Origin: an uncultured Dermabacter sp.
GTDB lineage: Bacteria; Actinomycetota; Actinomycetes; Actinomycetales; Dermabacteraceae
Direction: 5' to 3'
DNA length: 64,000 bases
NCBI GenBank assembly: GCA_947252755.1
Contig: CAMXWV010000012.1
Coordinates: 1-64,000 of the forward strand
This document shows positions 1-8,269 of this stretch, piece by piece (the stretch's first letter is position 1; each line of letters begins with the position of its first letter). The notes under the pieces were generated by a model, which saw nothing but the letters and a program-made list of their open reading frames with translations, did no database searches and had not been told where the DNA came from. A program made the translations under genes and the position numbers.

Positions 1-280
1 GTCCGCGTCGCCGTACCTCATGTCGCTGCGCCGCGTCCGCGTCGTCTCCACCCGCAGAACGTGAGCTTTGTGCGGTATTTCGACGTTTTAGCGCACAGAA
101 CCCACGTTTTCGGGGCGGGGTCCGCGTCGCCGTACCTCATGTCGCTGCGCCGCCGCGTCCCATGCCGCTGTCGCCGCGTCCGCGTCGTCTCCACCCGCGT
201 CGTCTCCACCCGCAGACCGTGAGTTTTGTGCGGTATTTCGGCGTTTTAGCGCACAGAGCTCACGTTCTCGGGTCCGGGGT
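1..280. repeat. Degenerate duplicated non-coding block with two imperfect palindromes
   Basis: Bases 1-34 recur at 120-153. A palindromic unit at 58-109 recurs as a near copy at 218-264. Each palindrome has arms of about 15-17 bases (GTGAG..TGTGCG against CGCACAG..CAC) separated by about 16 bases rich in T. A CG-rich spacer with the motif GTCGTCTCCACCCGC is also repeated. No convincing coding sequence is present. This looks like an intergenic repeat family, but whether it occurs elsewhere in the genome cannot be judged from the window. Confidence 0.75.
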
Positions 281-310
281 GCCGGCGGGCGCGGCGGGCG
301 GGAGTCCGGC

Positions 311-379
311 GGTCACTGAGGGCGGCGGGTACTGATTGAGGGGGTGGGGTCACTGAGGGCGGAAGTCACTGAGGGCGGC
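311..379. repeat. Short tandem repeat over the 3' end of the stress-protein gene
   Basis: About four degenerate copies of a unit reading GTCACTGAGGGCGG occur here, at a period of roughly 16-18 bases. The stop codon of the minus-strand gene at 366-1352 lies inside one copy, so the last codons and the stop of that gene are part of the repeat. Confidence 0.6.
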
Positions 380-1352
380 TGTCCGTGTCGGGACCGTCCT
401 GACCGCCTGCTCCCGCATCGTTTCCTTCGGTGCCGGGGGATTCTTCGGCCGGGAGTCCGAACTGAGGGCGCCGCGGCTGGTCAGTATCGGGCTGAGAGCG
501 CCGCGGCTCTACAGCGGTGGACACGCCGTAGCTCGGCCGCCGACTATCATCATTCGACGCGGGATGTCCGTAGGTGGGAGTGCCGGGCGCCGGCTGCCCG
601 TAGGTAGGAGTGCCGGGTGCCGGCTGCCCGTAGCTAGGAGCCCCCGACGCGGGCTGCCCGTAGCTGGGAGCCCCCGACGCGGACTGTCCGTAGGACGGCG
701 CCCCGGAATCGGCGGCGGCGCCACCGGTTGAAGTTGTGCCATCGGGCGAAGTCCCGCCAGCTGCCGACACCCCGCCCAACCCTGCAGTCGCACCACCTCC
801 ATGTGCTGCTGTACTAGCAGACCCGGTGCCGAATGCTCCAACGCCGAGCCGAATGCCGGCCTCGCCGAGCAGGCGCTTCGCGTCAGTGAAATGACGGTGC
901 TCAACAAGCAGCTCAAACTGCATCGGCACCGTGGCGGCCATGGAGGTGAAGTCCCGCTTTCCGCGCGTGGTTGCATAGCGGATCACGGCCCACACGGTGA
1001 AGAACATGATGCCCATGAGAATGGACGTGAGCATGTTCTGCATGAAGTTGCCGGCGATCAGCCAGAACAGAAGCCCGATGAAGACGCCCATCCAGATTCC
1101 GCTCATGATGCCGCCGCCGATCACCCGACCCCAGGACTGCCTGCCCGTCACGCGCTCCACCAGGCGCAGGTCCGTGCCTACGATCATCGTGTGCTCCACG
1201 GGGAAGCCGGCGTCGGCAAGAGCGTCAACCATCCGCTGAACCTCGGCGTAGTCACGGAAGATGCCGAGAGACTGCGGGAACTCAAGTCGAAAAGCCTGCT
1301 GCATCAGCGGGGCAGCAGCGTTCATGGACATCTGTGGATTCGGGGAGCTCAT
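366..1352 (-). CDS. General stress protein 17M-like membrane protein with repeat-rich C-terminal tail
   Basis: The 328-residue product starts with a domain resembling the GSP17M/YflT family (residues about 20-75; it contains the motif FRDYAEVQRMVDALADAGF). Two hydrophobic segments follow at about 78-100 and 106-126, and then a short globular part to about 175. The remainder is low complexity and carries five or six copies of a 10-residue repeat of the type SYGQPASGAP. The family is linked to general stress in other bacteria, but its biochemical role is unknown. ATG starts are also possible at residues 8 and 10. The gene is divergent from the S10 operon. Confidence 0.7.
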   Translation of the reverse strand: MSSPNPQMSMNAAAPLMQQAFRLEFPQSLGIFRDYAEVQRMVDALADAGFPVEHTMIVGTDLRLVERVTGRQSWGRVIGGGIMSGIWMGVFIGLLFWLIAGNFMQNMLTSILMGIMFFTVWAVIRYATTRGKRDFTSMAATVPMQFELLVEHRHFTDAKRLLGEAGIRLGVGAFGTGSASTAAHGGGATAGLGGVSAAGGTSPDGTTSTGGAAADSGAPSYGQSASGAPSYGQPASGAPSYGQPAPGTPTYGQPAPGTPTYGHPASNDDSRRPSYGVSTAVEPRRSQPDTDQPRRPQFGLPAEESPGTEGNDAGAGGQDGPDTDSRPQ

Positions 1353-1785
1353 TCCACGATCCTAATAACTCGGAGCCTGGCGGGGTCTGGGGGCCGTGTT
1401 GGGGAGAGGAAAATTCTGGTACGCGGGGAGGCGAGGGCGCGAATCCACGCACTGGCCACGACGCACTCCGGATGTGATGTGAGCAGGTGCACGGGGCAGT
1501 TCTCTTGGCTCACCCGGCGCGGGGATGGTTCAATAGATGAGTTGTTTGTGCGGGCCAACATGCCCGGTTCCATTCCCTCGCTCGGGGAATGATCACCGGA
1601 TGAGGCCCAGCCCGAGGATGCGAACAGTGCGGACCATTCCCTGAGTGCGCATCGTCAGAGGGACCAGTCGCAAGCGCTAAGGAGTCTGCCTAGGCATGAG
1701 TGTGCCCCGGCACGTGCGACACACCCGACCGCGGGTGTCGGACGAGCTCCGAGAACTGTAAGCAGCGGTTATGAGAGAGAGAGTT
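1353..1785. other. Intergenic region upstream of the S10 operon
   Basis: This 430-base gap separates the divergent stress-protein gene from rpsJ and must hold the S10 promoter. I could not find a convincing -35/-10 pair; TTGGCT at 1505 is followed by only a weak AT-rich hexamer at poor spacing. The hairpin at 1564-1599 is the main visible structure. A GAGAGAGAG ribosome-binding stretch precedes rpsJ. Confidence 0.5.
1564..1599 (+). promoter_or_regulatory. Two-tier stem-loop in the presumed S10 leader
   Basis: An outer stem, CCGGT (1564-1568) with ACCGG (1595-1599), encloses an inner stem, CATTCCC (1571-1577) with GGGAATG (1585-1591). It lies about 190 bases before rpsJ. S10 operons in other bacteria are autoregulated by L4 through leader RNA. 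Whether this hairpin plays that role is inference; it has no U-tract, so a simple terminator is unlikely. Confidence 0.35.
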
Positions 1786-2094
1786 ATGGCGGGACAGAAG
1801 ATCCGCATCCGGCTCAAGTCGTACGACCACGAGGTGATCGACAGCTCGGCACGCAAGATTGTCGATACTGTCACCCGCGCTGGTGCAACGGTTGTGGGCC
1901 CGGTGCCGCTGCCGACCGAGAAGAACGTTTTCGTTGTGATTCGGTCGCCGCACAAGTACAAGGACTCCCGTGAGCAGTTCGAGATGCGCACGCACAAGCG
2001 CCTCATCGACATCGTGGATCCGACGCCGAAGGCCGTCGATTCGCTGATGCGTCTTGACCTGCCGGCGGACGTCAACATCGAGATCAAGCTCTGA
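1786..2094 (+). CDS. rpsJ: 30S ribosomal protein S10
   Basis: The 102-residue product begins MAGQKIRIRLKSYDHE, the standard actinobacterial S10 start, and matches the family over its full length. S10 sits in the 30S head and also acts as NusE in antitermination. An in-frame ATG at 1771 would add five residues, but the purine-rich GAGAGAGAG stretch lies between the two starts and serves as the ribosome-binding site for 1786. It is the first gene of the S10 operon. Confidence 0.97.
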   Translation: MAGQKIRIRLKSYDHEVIDSSARKIVDTVTRAGATVVGPVPLPTEKNVFVVIRSPHKYKDSREQFEMRTHKRLIDIVDPTPKAVDSLMRLDLPADVNIEIKL

Positions 2095-2105
2095 GGTATC
2101 GGAAC

Positions 2106-2789
2106 ATGAGTAACGAACTGACAGGGCAGCGCGCGCGCGAAATCTCCGGCGTGCTCGGCACCAAGCTCGGCATGACCCAGGTGTGGGATGAGAACGGCAA
2201 GCTCGTTCCCGTCACCGTGGTTCAGGCCGGCCCGTGTGTTGTCACCCAGGTGCGCTCCGTCGAGACCGACGGCTACGACGCTGTTCAGATCGCCTACGGT
2301 GCGATCGACCCCCGCAAGGTGACCAAGCCGCTGAAGGGTCACTTCGAGAAGGCCGGCGTGACCCCGCGCCGTCACCTCGTTGAGCTGCGCACCCCGAACG
2401 CTGCCGACTTCAGCCTTGGCCAGGAGATCGACGCCACGATCTTCGAAGCCGGCGAGAAGGTTGACGTGATCGGCACCAGCAAGGGCAAGGGCACCGCTGG
2501 TGTGATGAAGCGTCACGGCTTCGCTGGTGTGAGCGCATCCCACGGCCAGCACCGTAACCACCGCAAGCCGGGCTCCATCGGCGGCGCATCCACCCCCGGT
2601 CGTGTGTTCAAGGGCCAGAAGATGGCTGGACGCATGGGCGGCGACCGCACCAGTGTTCAGAACCTCACCGTGCACGCTGTGGACGCGGAGAAGGGCCTTG
2701 TGCTCGTCAAGGGCGCGATTCCGGGCCCGAAGGGCGGTCTTGTGCTCGTCCGCACCGCGGCGAAGACCCCGGTGAAGAAGGAGAACTGA
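2106..2789 (+). CDS. rplC: 50S ribosomal protein L3
   Basis: The 227-residue product is full length. It carries the L3 core GVLGTKLGMTQVWDENGK near the N-terminus and the glycine-rich central loop (SHGQHRNHRKPGSIG) that reaches the peptidyl-transferase centre. L3 is an early assembly protein of 23S rRNA domain VI. The gene lies 11 bases after rpsJ. The N-terminus is about ten residues longer than in many relatives. Confidence 0.97.
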   Translation: MSNELTGQRAREISGVLGTKLGMTQVWDENGKLVPVTVVQAGPCVVTQVRSVETDGYDAVQIAYGAIDPRKVTKPLKGHFEKAGVTPRRHLVELRTPNAADFSLGQEIDATIFEAGEKVDVIGTSKGKGTAGVMKRHGFAGVSASHGQHRNHRKPGSIGGASTPGRVFKGQKMAGRMGGDRTSVQNLTVHAVDAEKGLVLVKGAIPGPKGGLVLVRTAAKTPVKKEN

Positions 2790-2794
2790 GAAAC

Positions 2795-3760
2795 ATGGCA
2801 AACCTGACTGTCGATGTTCTCGACCCCGCAGGCAAGAAGGCCGGCTCCGCTGAGCTGCCCGGTGACATCTTCGATGTCCAGACCAATGTTGCGCTGATCC
2901 ACCAGGTGGTCACTGCACAGCTGAACGCTGCTCGCCAGGGCACTCACAAGGTGAAGACCCGCGGCGAGGTGTCCGGCGGCGGCAAGAAGCCGTGGAAGCA
3001 GAAGGGCACTGGCCGCGCCCGCCAGGGCTCCACTCGCGCTCCGCAGTGGACCGGCGGCGGTGTTGTGCACGGCCCCACCCCGCGTGATTACAGCGAGCGC
3101 ACCCCGAAGAAGATGAAGGCTGCTGCTCTGCGCGGCGCGCTCTCGGATCGCGCACGCACCGGCCGCATCCACGTGGTGACCGCTCTGCTCGAGGGTGACA
3201 AGCCGTCCACGCGTTCGGTTGTCAAGACCCTCGCTCACGTGGCAGACCGCCAGAAGTTCCTGATCGTGGTTCGCCGCGACGACGAGCTCGGCGCTCTGAG
3301 CAGCCGCAACCTCGAGTTCGCACACGTGCTGTTCGCGGACCAGCTGAACACCTATGACGTGATGCGCTCTGAGGATGTTGTGTTCACCTCCGACGCGCTC
3401 GAGGATTTCGTTGCTGCTGCTCTGGCGGCCGCGTCGAAGGCCCCGAAGAAGTCTCAGCAGGCGGCGCCGAAGGCTGCGCCGGCACAGGCCAAGCAGGCTG
3501 CCCCGGCTCCGGCTGAGGAGGCCGAGCAGGCTGAGGCAGCTGAGGCACCGTACGGCGAGGGCTCTGCTCTTCCGCTGGCGGACGGCTCCGCTCCTGAGGG
3601 CTTCGCGATCAAGGGCAACAAGAACTCCATGAAGTTCCACGCTGAGACGTCACCGTGGTACAACCGCACCGTCGCTGAGGTGTACTTCGCCGATGAGGCT
3701 GCCGCTGAGAAGGCCGGCTTCGTCAACGCTGAGGTGCCCGCTGAGGAGGACGACAAGTGA
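2795..3760 (+). CDS. rplD: 50S ribosomal protein L4 with an extra C-terminal domain
   Basis: Residues 1 to about 212 are an ordinary L4, including the tunnel-lining loop with basic motifs near KPWKQKGTGRARQGS. Usual length is 205-220 residues, whereas this protein has 321. After the core comes an Ala/Pro/Gln/Lys-rich linker (about 213-255). A compact conserved-looking module follows at about 267-312, with the pattern IKGN-x-NS-x-KFH-x(3)-SPWYNRT-x-AEV-x-FA-x-EAAA-x-KAGF, and then an acidic end. This module resembles the small sunset domain that actinobacteria append to some proteins, including certain L17 variants. Its function is unknown. The gene overlaps rplW by four bases. Confidence 0.95.
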   Translation: MANLTVDVLDPAGKKAGSAELPGDIFDVQTNVALIHQVVTAQLNAARQGTHKVKTRGEVSGGGKKPWKQKGTGRARQGSTRAPQWTGGGVVHGPTPRDYSERTPKKMKAAALRGALSDRARTGRIHVVTALLEGDKPSTRSVVKTLAHVADRQKFLIVVRRDDELGALSSRNLEFAHVLFADQLNTYDVMRSEDVVFTSDALEDFVAAALAAASKAPKKSQQAAPKAAPAQAKQAAPAPAEEAEQAEAAEAPYGEGSALPLADGSAPEGFAIKGNKNSMKFHAETSPWYNRTVAEVYFADEAAAEKAGFVNAEVPAEEDDK

Positions 3761-4059
3761 CCGCCATCAACAAGGACCCGCGCGACATTCTGCTCGCGCC
3801 CGTGGTCTCCGAGAAGAGCTACGGTCAGATGGCTGAAGGCAAGTACACCTTCATCGTCGACCGCCGTGCCAACAAGACCGAGATCAAGATCGCCGTTGAA
3901 GAGATCTTCGACGTGGAGGTCGCGTCGGTCAACACCATCAACCGTGAAGGCAAGACGCGTCGCACGCGTTTCGGCATGGGCAAGCGCAAGGACACCAAGC
4001 GCGCCATCGTCACGCTCAAGGACGGATCCATCGACATCTTCGGAGGCTCGGTCGCCTGA
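3757..4059 (+). CDS. rplW: 50S ribosomal protein L23
   Basis: The 100-residue product has the L23 features DILLAPVVSEKSY near the N-terminus and the VNT-x-NR-x-GK-x-RR-x-RF loop. L23 lies at the tunnel exit and is the docking site for trigger factor and SRP. The GTG start overlaps the rplD stop (GTGA), which indicates translational coupling. Confidence 0.96.
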   Translation: MTAINKDPRDILLAPVVSEKSYGQMAEGKYTFIVDRRANKTEIKIAVEEIFDVEVASVNTINREGKTRRTRFGMGKRKDTKRAIVTLKDGSIDIFGGSVA

Positions 4060-4108
4060 GGCGCCGAGACTGCTGAAGAGTCACGAGAGAGTCTGAGGAA
4101 ACCCCATC

Positions 4109-4945
<837 letters not shown>

Positions 4946-4960
4946 TAGGGAGATCCGAAT

Positions 4961-5242
4961 ATGCCACGCAGTATCGCTAAGGGCCCCTTCGTTGACGATC
5001 ACCTTCAGAAGAAGGTTGACGCTCAGAACGAAGCGGGCACCAAGAACGTCATCAAGACCTGGTCGCGTCGTTCGGTCATCACTCCGGACTTCCTCGGCCA
5101 CACCTTCGCAGTGCACGACGGTCGCAAGCATGTCACGGTGTTCGTGACCGAGTCGATGGTCGGCCACAAGCTCGGCGAGTTCGCTCCGACGCGCACTTTC
5201 CGCAGCCACGACAAGGATGACAGAAAGGGTCGTCGTCGCTGA
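4961..5242 (+). CDS. rpsS: 30S ribosomal protein S19
   Basis: The 93-residue product begins MPRSIAKGPFVDDHLQKKV and contains TWSRRSVITPDFLGHTFAVHDGRK, both typical of S19, which forms a complex with S13 in the 30S head. It is preceded by a GGGAG ribosome-binding site and follows rplB by 15 bases. Confidence 0.97.
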   Translation: MPRSIAKGPFVDDHLQKKVDAQNEAGTKNVIKTWSRRSVITPDFLGHTFAVHDGRKHVTVFVTESMVGHKLGEFAPTRTFRSHDKDDRKGRRR

Positions 5243-5301
5243 GCCCCACTCGGTGATGTTCAGAAACGATGACTTCAGTCAAGAAAGAAAGCAGGACAGC
5301 A

Positions 5302-5667
5302 ATGGAAGCCAAGGCGCAGCTGCGGTACGCCCGCATGTCGCCCATGAAGGCCCGGCGCGTCGTTGACCTCATCCGTGGCAAGAGCACTGTGGAGGCTCTG
5401 GACACCCTGCGGTTCGCTCCGCAGGCCGCGTCCGAGCCCGTGCACAAGCTCGTGCAGTCCGCGATCGCCAACGCACGCGTGAAGGCCGATCAGGCAGGAG
5501 AGCGTTTCGATGAGCGCGAGCTCGTCGTCGCCGCTGCCTACGTTGACGAAGGCCCGACCATGAAGCGGTACCAGCCGCGCGCTCAGGGTCGCGCATTCCA
5601 GATCAAGAAGCGCACCAGCCATATCACCGTGGTTGTTGCACCGGCGAAGAAGAAGGAGACCCGCTAG
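5302..5667 (+). CDS. rplV: 50S ribosomal protein L22
   Basis: The 121-residue product begins MEAKAQLRYARMSPMKARRVVDLIRGK. The hairpin residues that line the exit tunnel lie near RAQGRAFQIKKRTSHI. The chosen ATG has an AGCAGG ribosome-binding site, and an upstream in-frame ATG at 5269 would add eleven non-conserved residues. Its stop overlaps the GTG start of rpsC. Confidence 0.95.
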   Translation: MEAKAQLRYARMSPMKARRVVDLIRGKSTVEALDTLRFAPQAASEPVHKLVQSAIANARVKADQAGERFDERELVVAAAYVDEGPTMKRYQPRAQGRAFQIKKRTSHITVVVAPAKKKETR

Positions 5668-6482
5668 TGGGCCAGAAGGTCAATCCGAACGGGTTCCGCC
5701 TCGGCATCACGACCGAGCACACCAGCCGCTGGTTCGCTGACTCCTCCAAGGAAGGTCAGCGCTACCGCGACTACGTGAAGGAAGACGTCGCCATCCGCGA
5801 GATGCTCGCTGAGAATCTCGAACGCGCCGGCGTCTCCAAGGTCGAGATCGAGCGCACCCGTGATCGTGTCCGCATCGACCTCCACACCGCACGCCCCGGT
5901 ATCGTCATCGGCCGCCGCGGTGCAGAGGCAGAACGTCTGCGCGGAAAGCTTGAGAAGCTGACCAAGAAGCAGATCCAGCTCAACATCCTCGAGGTGAAGA
6001 ACCCCGAGGCTGACGCTCAGCTCGTTGCCCAGGGCATTGCTGAGCAGCTCGCCAGCCGCGTGTCCTTCCGCCGCGCCATGCGCAAGGGCATCCAGTCCGC
6101 GCAGCGCGCCGGTGCCAAGGGCATCCGCGTGGCCGTGTCGGGCCGTCTTGGCGGCGCTGAGATGAGCCGGTCCGAGTTCTACCGTGAAGGCCGTGTGCCC
6201 CTGCACACCCTCCGCGCGAACATCGACTACGGCTTCCACGAGGCGAAGACCGCATTCGGCCGCATCGGCGTGAAGGTCTGGATCTACAAGGGCGATCTGA
6301 CCGACAAGGAGCTCGCCGCTCAGCAGGCTGCCCGCGCACCGCGCCAGGGCCGTGGCCCGCGTGCGGAGCGTCCGCGCGGTCGTCGCAACGAGCGCAACGC
6401 GGCTCGCCGTGAGCAGGCTCAGCCAACCCAGGCCGCCGGCCAGGAGACCGCTGCTGCCAGTGACAATGGAACGGAGGCCTGA
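5667..6482 (+). CDS. rpsC: 30S ribosomal protein S3
   Basis: The 271-residue product has the S3 start GQKVNPNGFRLGI, a KH RNA-binding domain (motif VIGRRGAEAERLR at about 75-90) and the C-terminal S3 domain with GRLGGAEMSRSE. Beyond residue about 215 there is a basic Arg/Gly tail and then an Ala/Gln-rich tail. S3 helps form the mRNA entry channel. The GTG start overlaps the rplV stop by one base. Confidence 0.96.
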   Translation: MGQKVNPNGFRLGITTEHTSRWFADSSKEGQRYRDYVKEDVAIREMLAENLERAGVSKVEIERTRDRVRIDLHTARPGIVIGRRGAEAERLRGKLEKLTKKQIQLNILEVKNPEADAQLVAQGIAEQLASRVSFRRAMRKGIQSAQRAGAKGIRVAVSGRLGGAEMSRSEFYREGRVPLHTLRANIDYGFHEAKTAFGRIGVKVWIYKGDLTDKELAAQQAARAPRQGRGPRAERPRGRRNERNAARREQAQPTQAAGQETAAASDNGTEA

Positions 6483-6487
6483 GTCCG

Positions 6488-6907
6488 ATGCTGATTCCAC
6501 GCAGGACCAAGCACCGCAAGCAGCACCACCCCACCCGCAAGGGCAACGCTAAGGGCGGCTACGAGATCGCATTCGGCGAGTACGGCCTCCAGGCGCTGAC
6601 CCCGGCGTATGTGACGAACCGTCAGATCGAGGCAGCTCGTATCGCGATGACCCGTTACATGAAGCGTGGCGGCAAGGTGTACATCAACATCTACCCTGAC
6701 CGTCCGCTCACCAAGAAGCCTGCCGAGGTCCGCATGGGCTCCGGTAAAGGCTCCGTGGAGTTCTGGGTGGCGAACGTCAAGCCCGGCCGCATCATGTTTG
6801 AGGTTGCCGGTGTGTCCGAGGAAGTGGCTCGTGAGGCGCTCCGCCTGGCGATGCACAAACTTCCGCTGAAGAGCCGAATCCTCAGCCGAGAGGGTGGTGA
6901 CATCTGA
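6488..6907 (+). CDS. rplP: 50S ribosomal protein L16
   Basis: The 139-residue product begins MLIPRRTKHRKQHHPTRKG and includes GKVYINIYPDRPLTKKPAEVRMGSGKG, diagnostic of L16. L16 contacts tRNA at the A site. Its TGA stop overlaps the ATG of rpmC. Confidence 0.97.
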   Translation: MLIPRRTKHRKQHHPTRKGNAKGGYEIAFGEYGLQALTPAYVTNRQIEAARIAMTRYMKRGGKVYINIYPDRPLTKKPAEVRMGSGKGSVEFWVANVKPGRIMFEVAGVSEEVAREALRLAMHKLPLKSRILSREGGDI

Positions 6908-7140
6908 TGGCAGCTGCAAAGCTCACCGCTGATGAACTGAACAAGATGGACGACGCGAAGCTCCTGGAGGAGCTGGCGAAGGCCAAGGACGAACTGTTCA
7001 AGCTCCGCTTCCAGTCCGTCACCCAGCAGCTGGAGTCCCACTCCCGCCTGCGCGCGGTCAAGAAGGACATCGCACGGATCTACACGATCCTGCGCGAGCG
7101 CGAGCTTGGCATCCGCCAGGCTCCGGGCTCGGCTGAGTGA
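6907..7140 (+). CDS. rpmC: 50S ribosomal protein L29
   Basis: The 77-residue product is a helical L29 with KDELFKLRFQSVTQQLESHSRLRAVKKDIARI. It sits next to L23 at the tunnel exit. Its start overlaps the stop of rplP (TGATG). Confidence 0.96.
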   Translation: MAAAKLTADELNKMDDAKLLEELAKAKDELFKLRFQSVTQQLESHSRLRAVKKDIARIYTILRERELGIRQAPGSAE

Positions 7141-7159
7141 TCGGAGCGAGGAAGAACAT

Positions 7160-7441
7160 ATGAACGACAACTCCCCAGCACCTGCTGACGAGCGCAACTA
7201 CCGCAAGACCCTGCGCGGCCTGGTCGTCTCCGACAAGATGGAGAAGACGATCGTGGTTGAGGTGGAGGAGCGCGTGAAGCACTCGCTCTACGGCAAGGTC
7301 ATGAAGAAGCACAAGAAGTTCAAGGCTCACGATGAGACGAACGAAGCCGGCATCGGCGATCGCGTTCTCATCATGGAGACCCGCCCGCTGAGCGCCACCA
7401 AGCGCTGGCGCCTGGTTGAGGTGCTCGAAAAGGCCAAGTGA
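7160..7441 (+). CDS. rpsQ: 30S ribosomal protein S17
   Basis: The 93-residue product has the S17 OB-fold sequence LRGLVVSDKMEKTIVVEVE and ends in TRPLSATKRWRLVEVLEKAK. The ATG at 7160 follows a GGAAGAAC ribosome-binding stretch; an upstream frame extension would overlap rpmC and is not conserved. This is the last S10-operon gene, and a strong terminator follows within 35 bases. Confidence 0.96.
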   Translation: MNDNSPAPADERNYRKTLRGLVVSDKMEKTIVVEVEERVKHSLYGKVMKKHKKFKAHDETNEAGIGDRVLIMETRPLSATKRWRLVEVLEKAK

Positions 7442-7472
7442 TCTCCGGGGCATATCCCCGATGGACTCCTGC

Positions 7473-7511
7473 GAGAGGGGCCGGTCGCTCACCGAGCGAC
7501 CGGCCCCTCTC
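7473..7511 (+). terminator. Strong hairpin terminator of the S10 operon
   Basis: A perfect 18-base stem (GAGAGGGGCCGG.. at 7473-7490 with its complement at 7494-7511) surrounds a three-base loop. It lies 32 bases after the rpsQ stop. There is only a weak T-containing tail, as is common in high-GC actinobacteria. Confidence 0.85.
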
Positions 7512-7544
7512 CGTCTGCCTGTCATCATCCGCTGTAGCCTCGGG

Positions 7545-7582
7545 TGCCATGCCATGTCGCAAATCTGCGACACCGCATGGCA
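7545..7582. promoter_or_regulatory. Inverted repeat upstream of the lipoprotein gene
   Basis: Two 17-base arms match at 15 positions around a four-base centre (AATC). The inner part, TGTCGCA-AATC-TGCGACA, is a perfect palindrome. It lies about 100 bases before the lipoprotein start and just after the S10 terminator, in a position suited to an operator or a leader hairpin. No known regulator motif is recognised. Confidence 0.45.
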
Positions 7583-7684
7583 GAGTGGGTACGGAGCAGC
7601 AACGCCACTGCGAAAGCGGGCGCATAGCGTGGATACCACAGGGACCCGAAACGCGGATCCACACCGATCAAGGAGAACCAGATC

Positions 7685-8269
7685 ATGAGCACCACCACTG
7701 TGACCCGCCGCCGCGCTGCCGCACTGATCGCTGCCGCGCCCCTTCTGATGATCGGCGCGAGCGGCTGCTCCTTCGGCGTGAAGAAGAAAGACGATGACAA
7801 CTCCGCCGACTCGCAGAACAAGGGCAGCGACGGCCAGGGCGGTGGGAACGTGGGGAACTATCCGGAGCCGATCCTGACCACCAAATGCCCGGCGACAGTG
7901 GAGGACGATCCCGGAGCGACGTTCACGGTCAATCTGCACCAGCTGAAGAAGGACGGCGAGACGGTCACGATCTACGTATCCTTCACGCTGAACTCCACGA
8001 CCAAGAAAACTGAGAACATGTGGAAATTGAACAATGAAAGGAATTGGTATCCGCATCTCGTGGATACGAAGAACATGCGCCTTCACGAGCCGATCACCGG
8101 AGAAAAGCACGGTCCAAAAGTGGCCACGGACCTTTATGACACGTCCATGACCGGTGGGGACACCGTGTACGCGTTTGCCACGTTCGCCGCGCCGCCCGAG
8201 GATGTCACCCACATGGACGTGAGCATTATCGACGGCGCTGAGGTTGCCAAGGGAGTTGAGATCCAGTGA
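7685..8269 (+). CDS. Putative lipoprotein
   Basis: The 194-residue product has a basic N-terminus with an RRR run, a hydrophobic segment (about 11-24) and the lipobox-like ASGC, with the lipidated cysteine at 28; it is therefore expected to be anchored on the outer face of the membrane. A charged Asp/Lys/Asn-rich linker precedes an extracellular domain of about 140 residues that is probably mostly beta. I do not recognise the family; it may resemble DUF4352-like lipoproteins. The GTG of the next gene overlaps its stop, so it is co-transcribed with an OmpA-domain protein and a two-component system. Confidence 0.75.
   Translation: MSTTTVTRRRAAALIAAAPLLMIGASGCSFGVKKKDDDNSADSQNKGSDGQGGGNVGNYPEPILTTKCPATVEDDPGATFTVNLHQLKKDGETVTIYVSFTLNSTTKKTENMWKLNNERNWYPHLVDTKNMRLHEPITGEKHGPKVATDLYDTSMTGGDTVYAFATFAAPPEDVTHMDVSIIDGAEVAKGVEIQ

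Noticed and set aside
1..280. CRISPR array
   Set aside because: Only two palindromic copies exist, with repeated spacers, and no cas genes are present in the window.
801..1592. Long plus-strand open frames over the stress-protein gene
   Set aside because: They are antisense shadows of the minus-strand gene, with no recognisable protein features.
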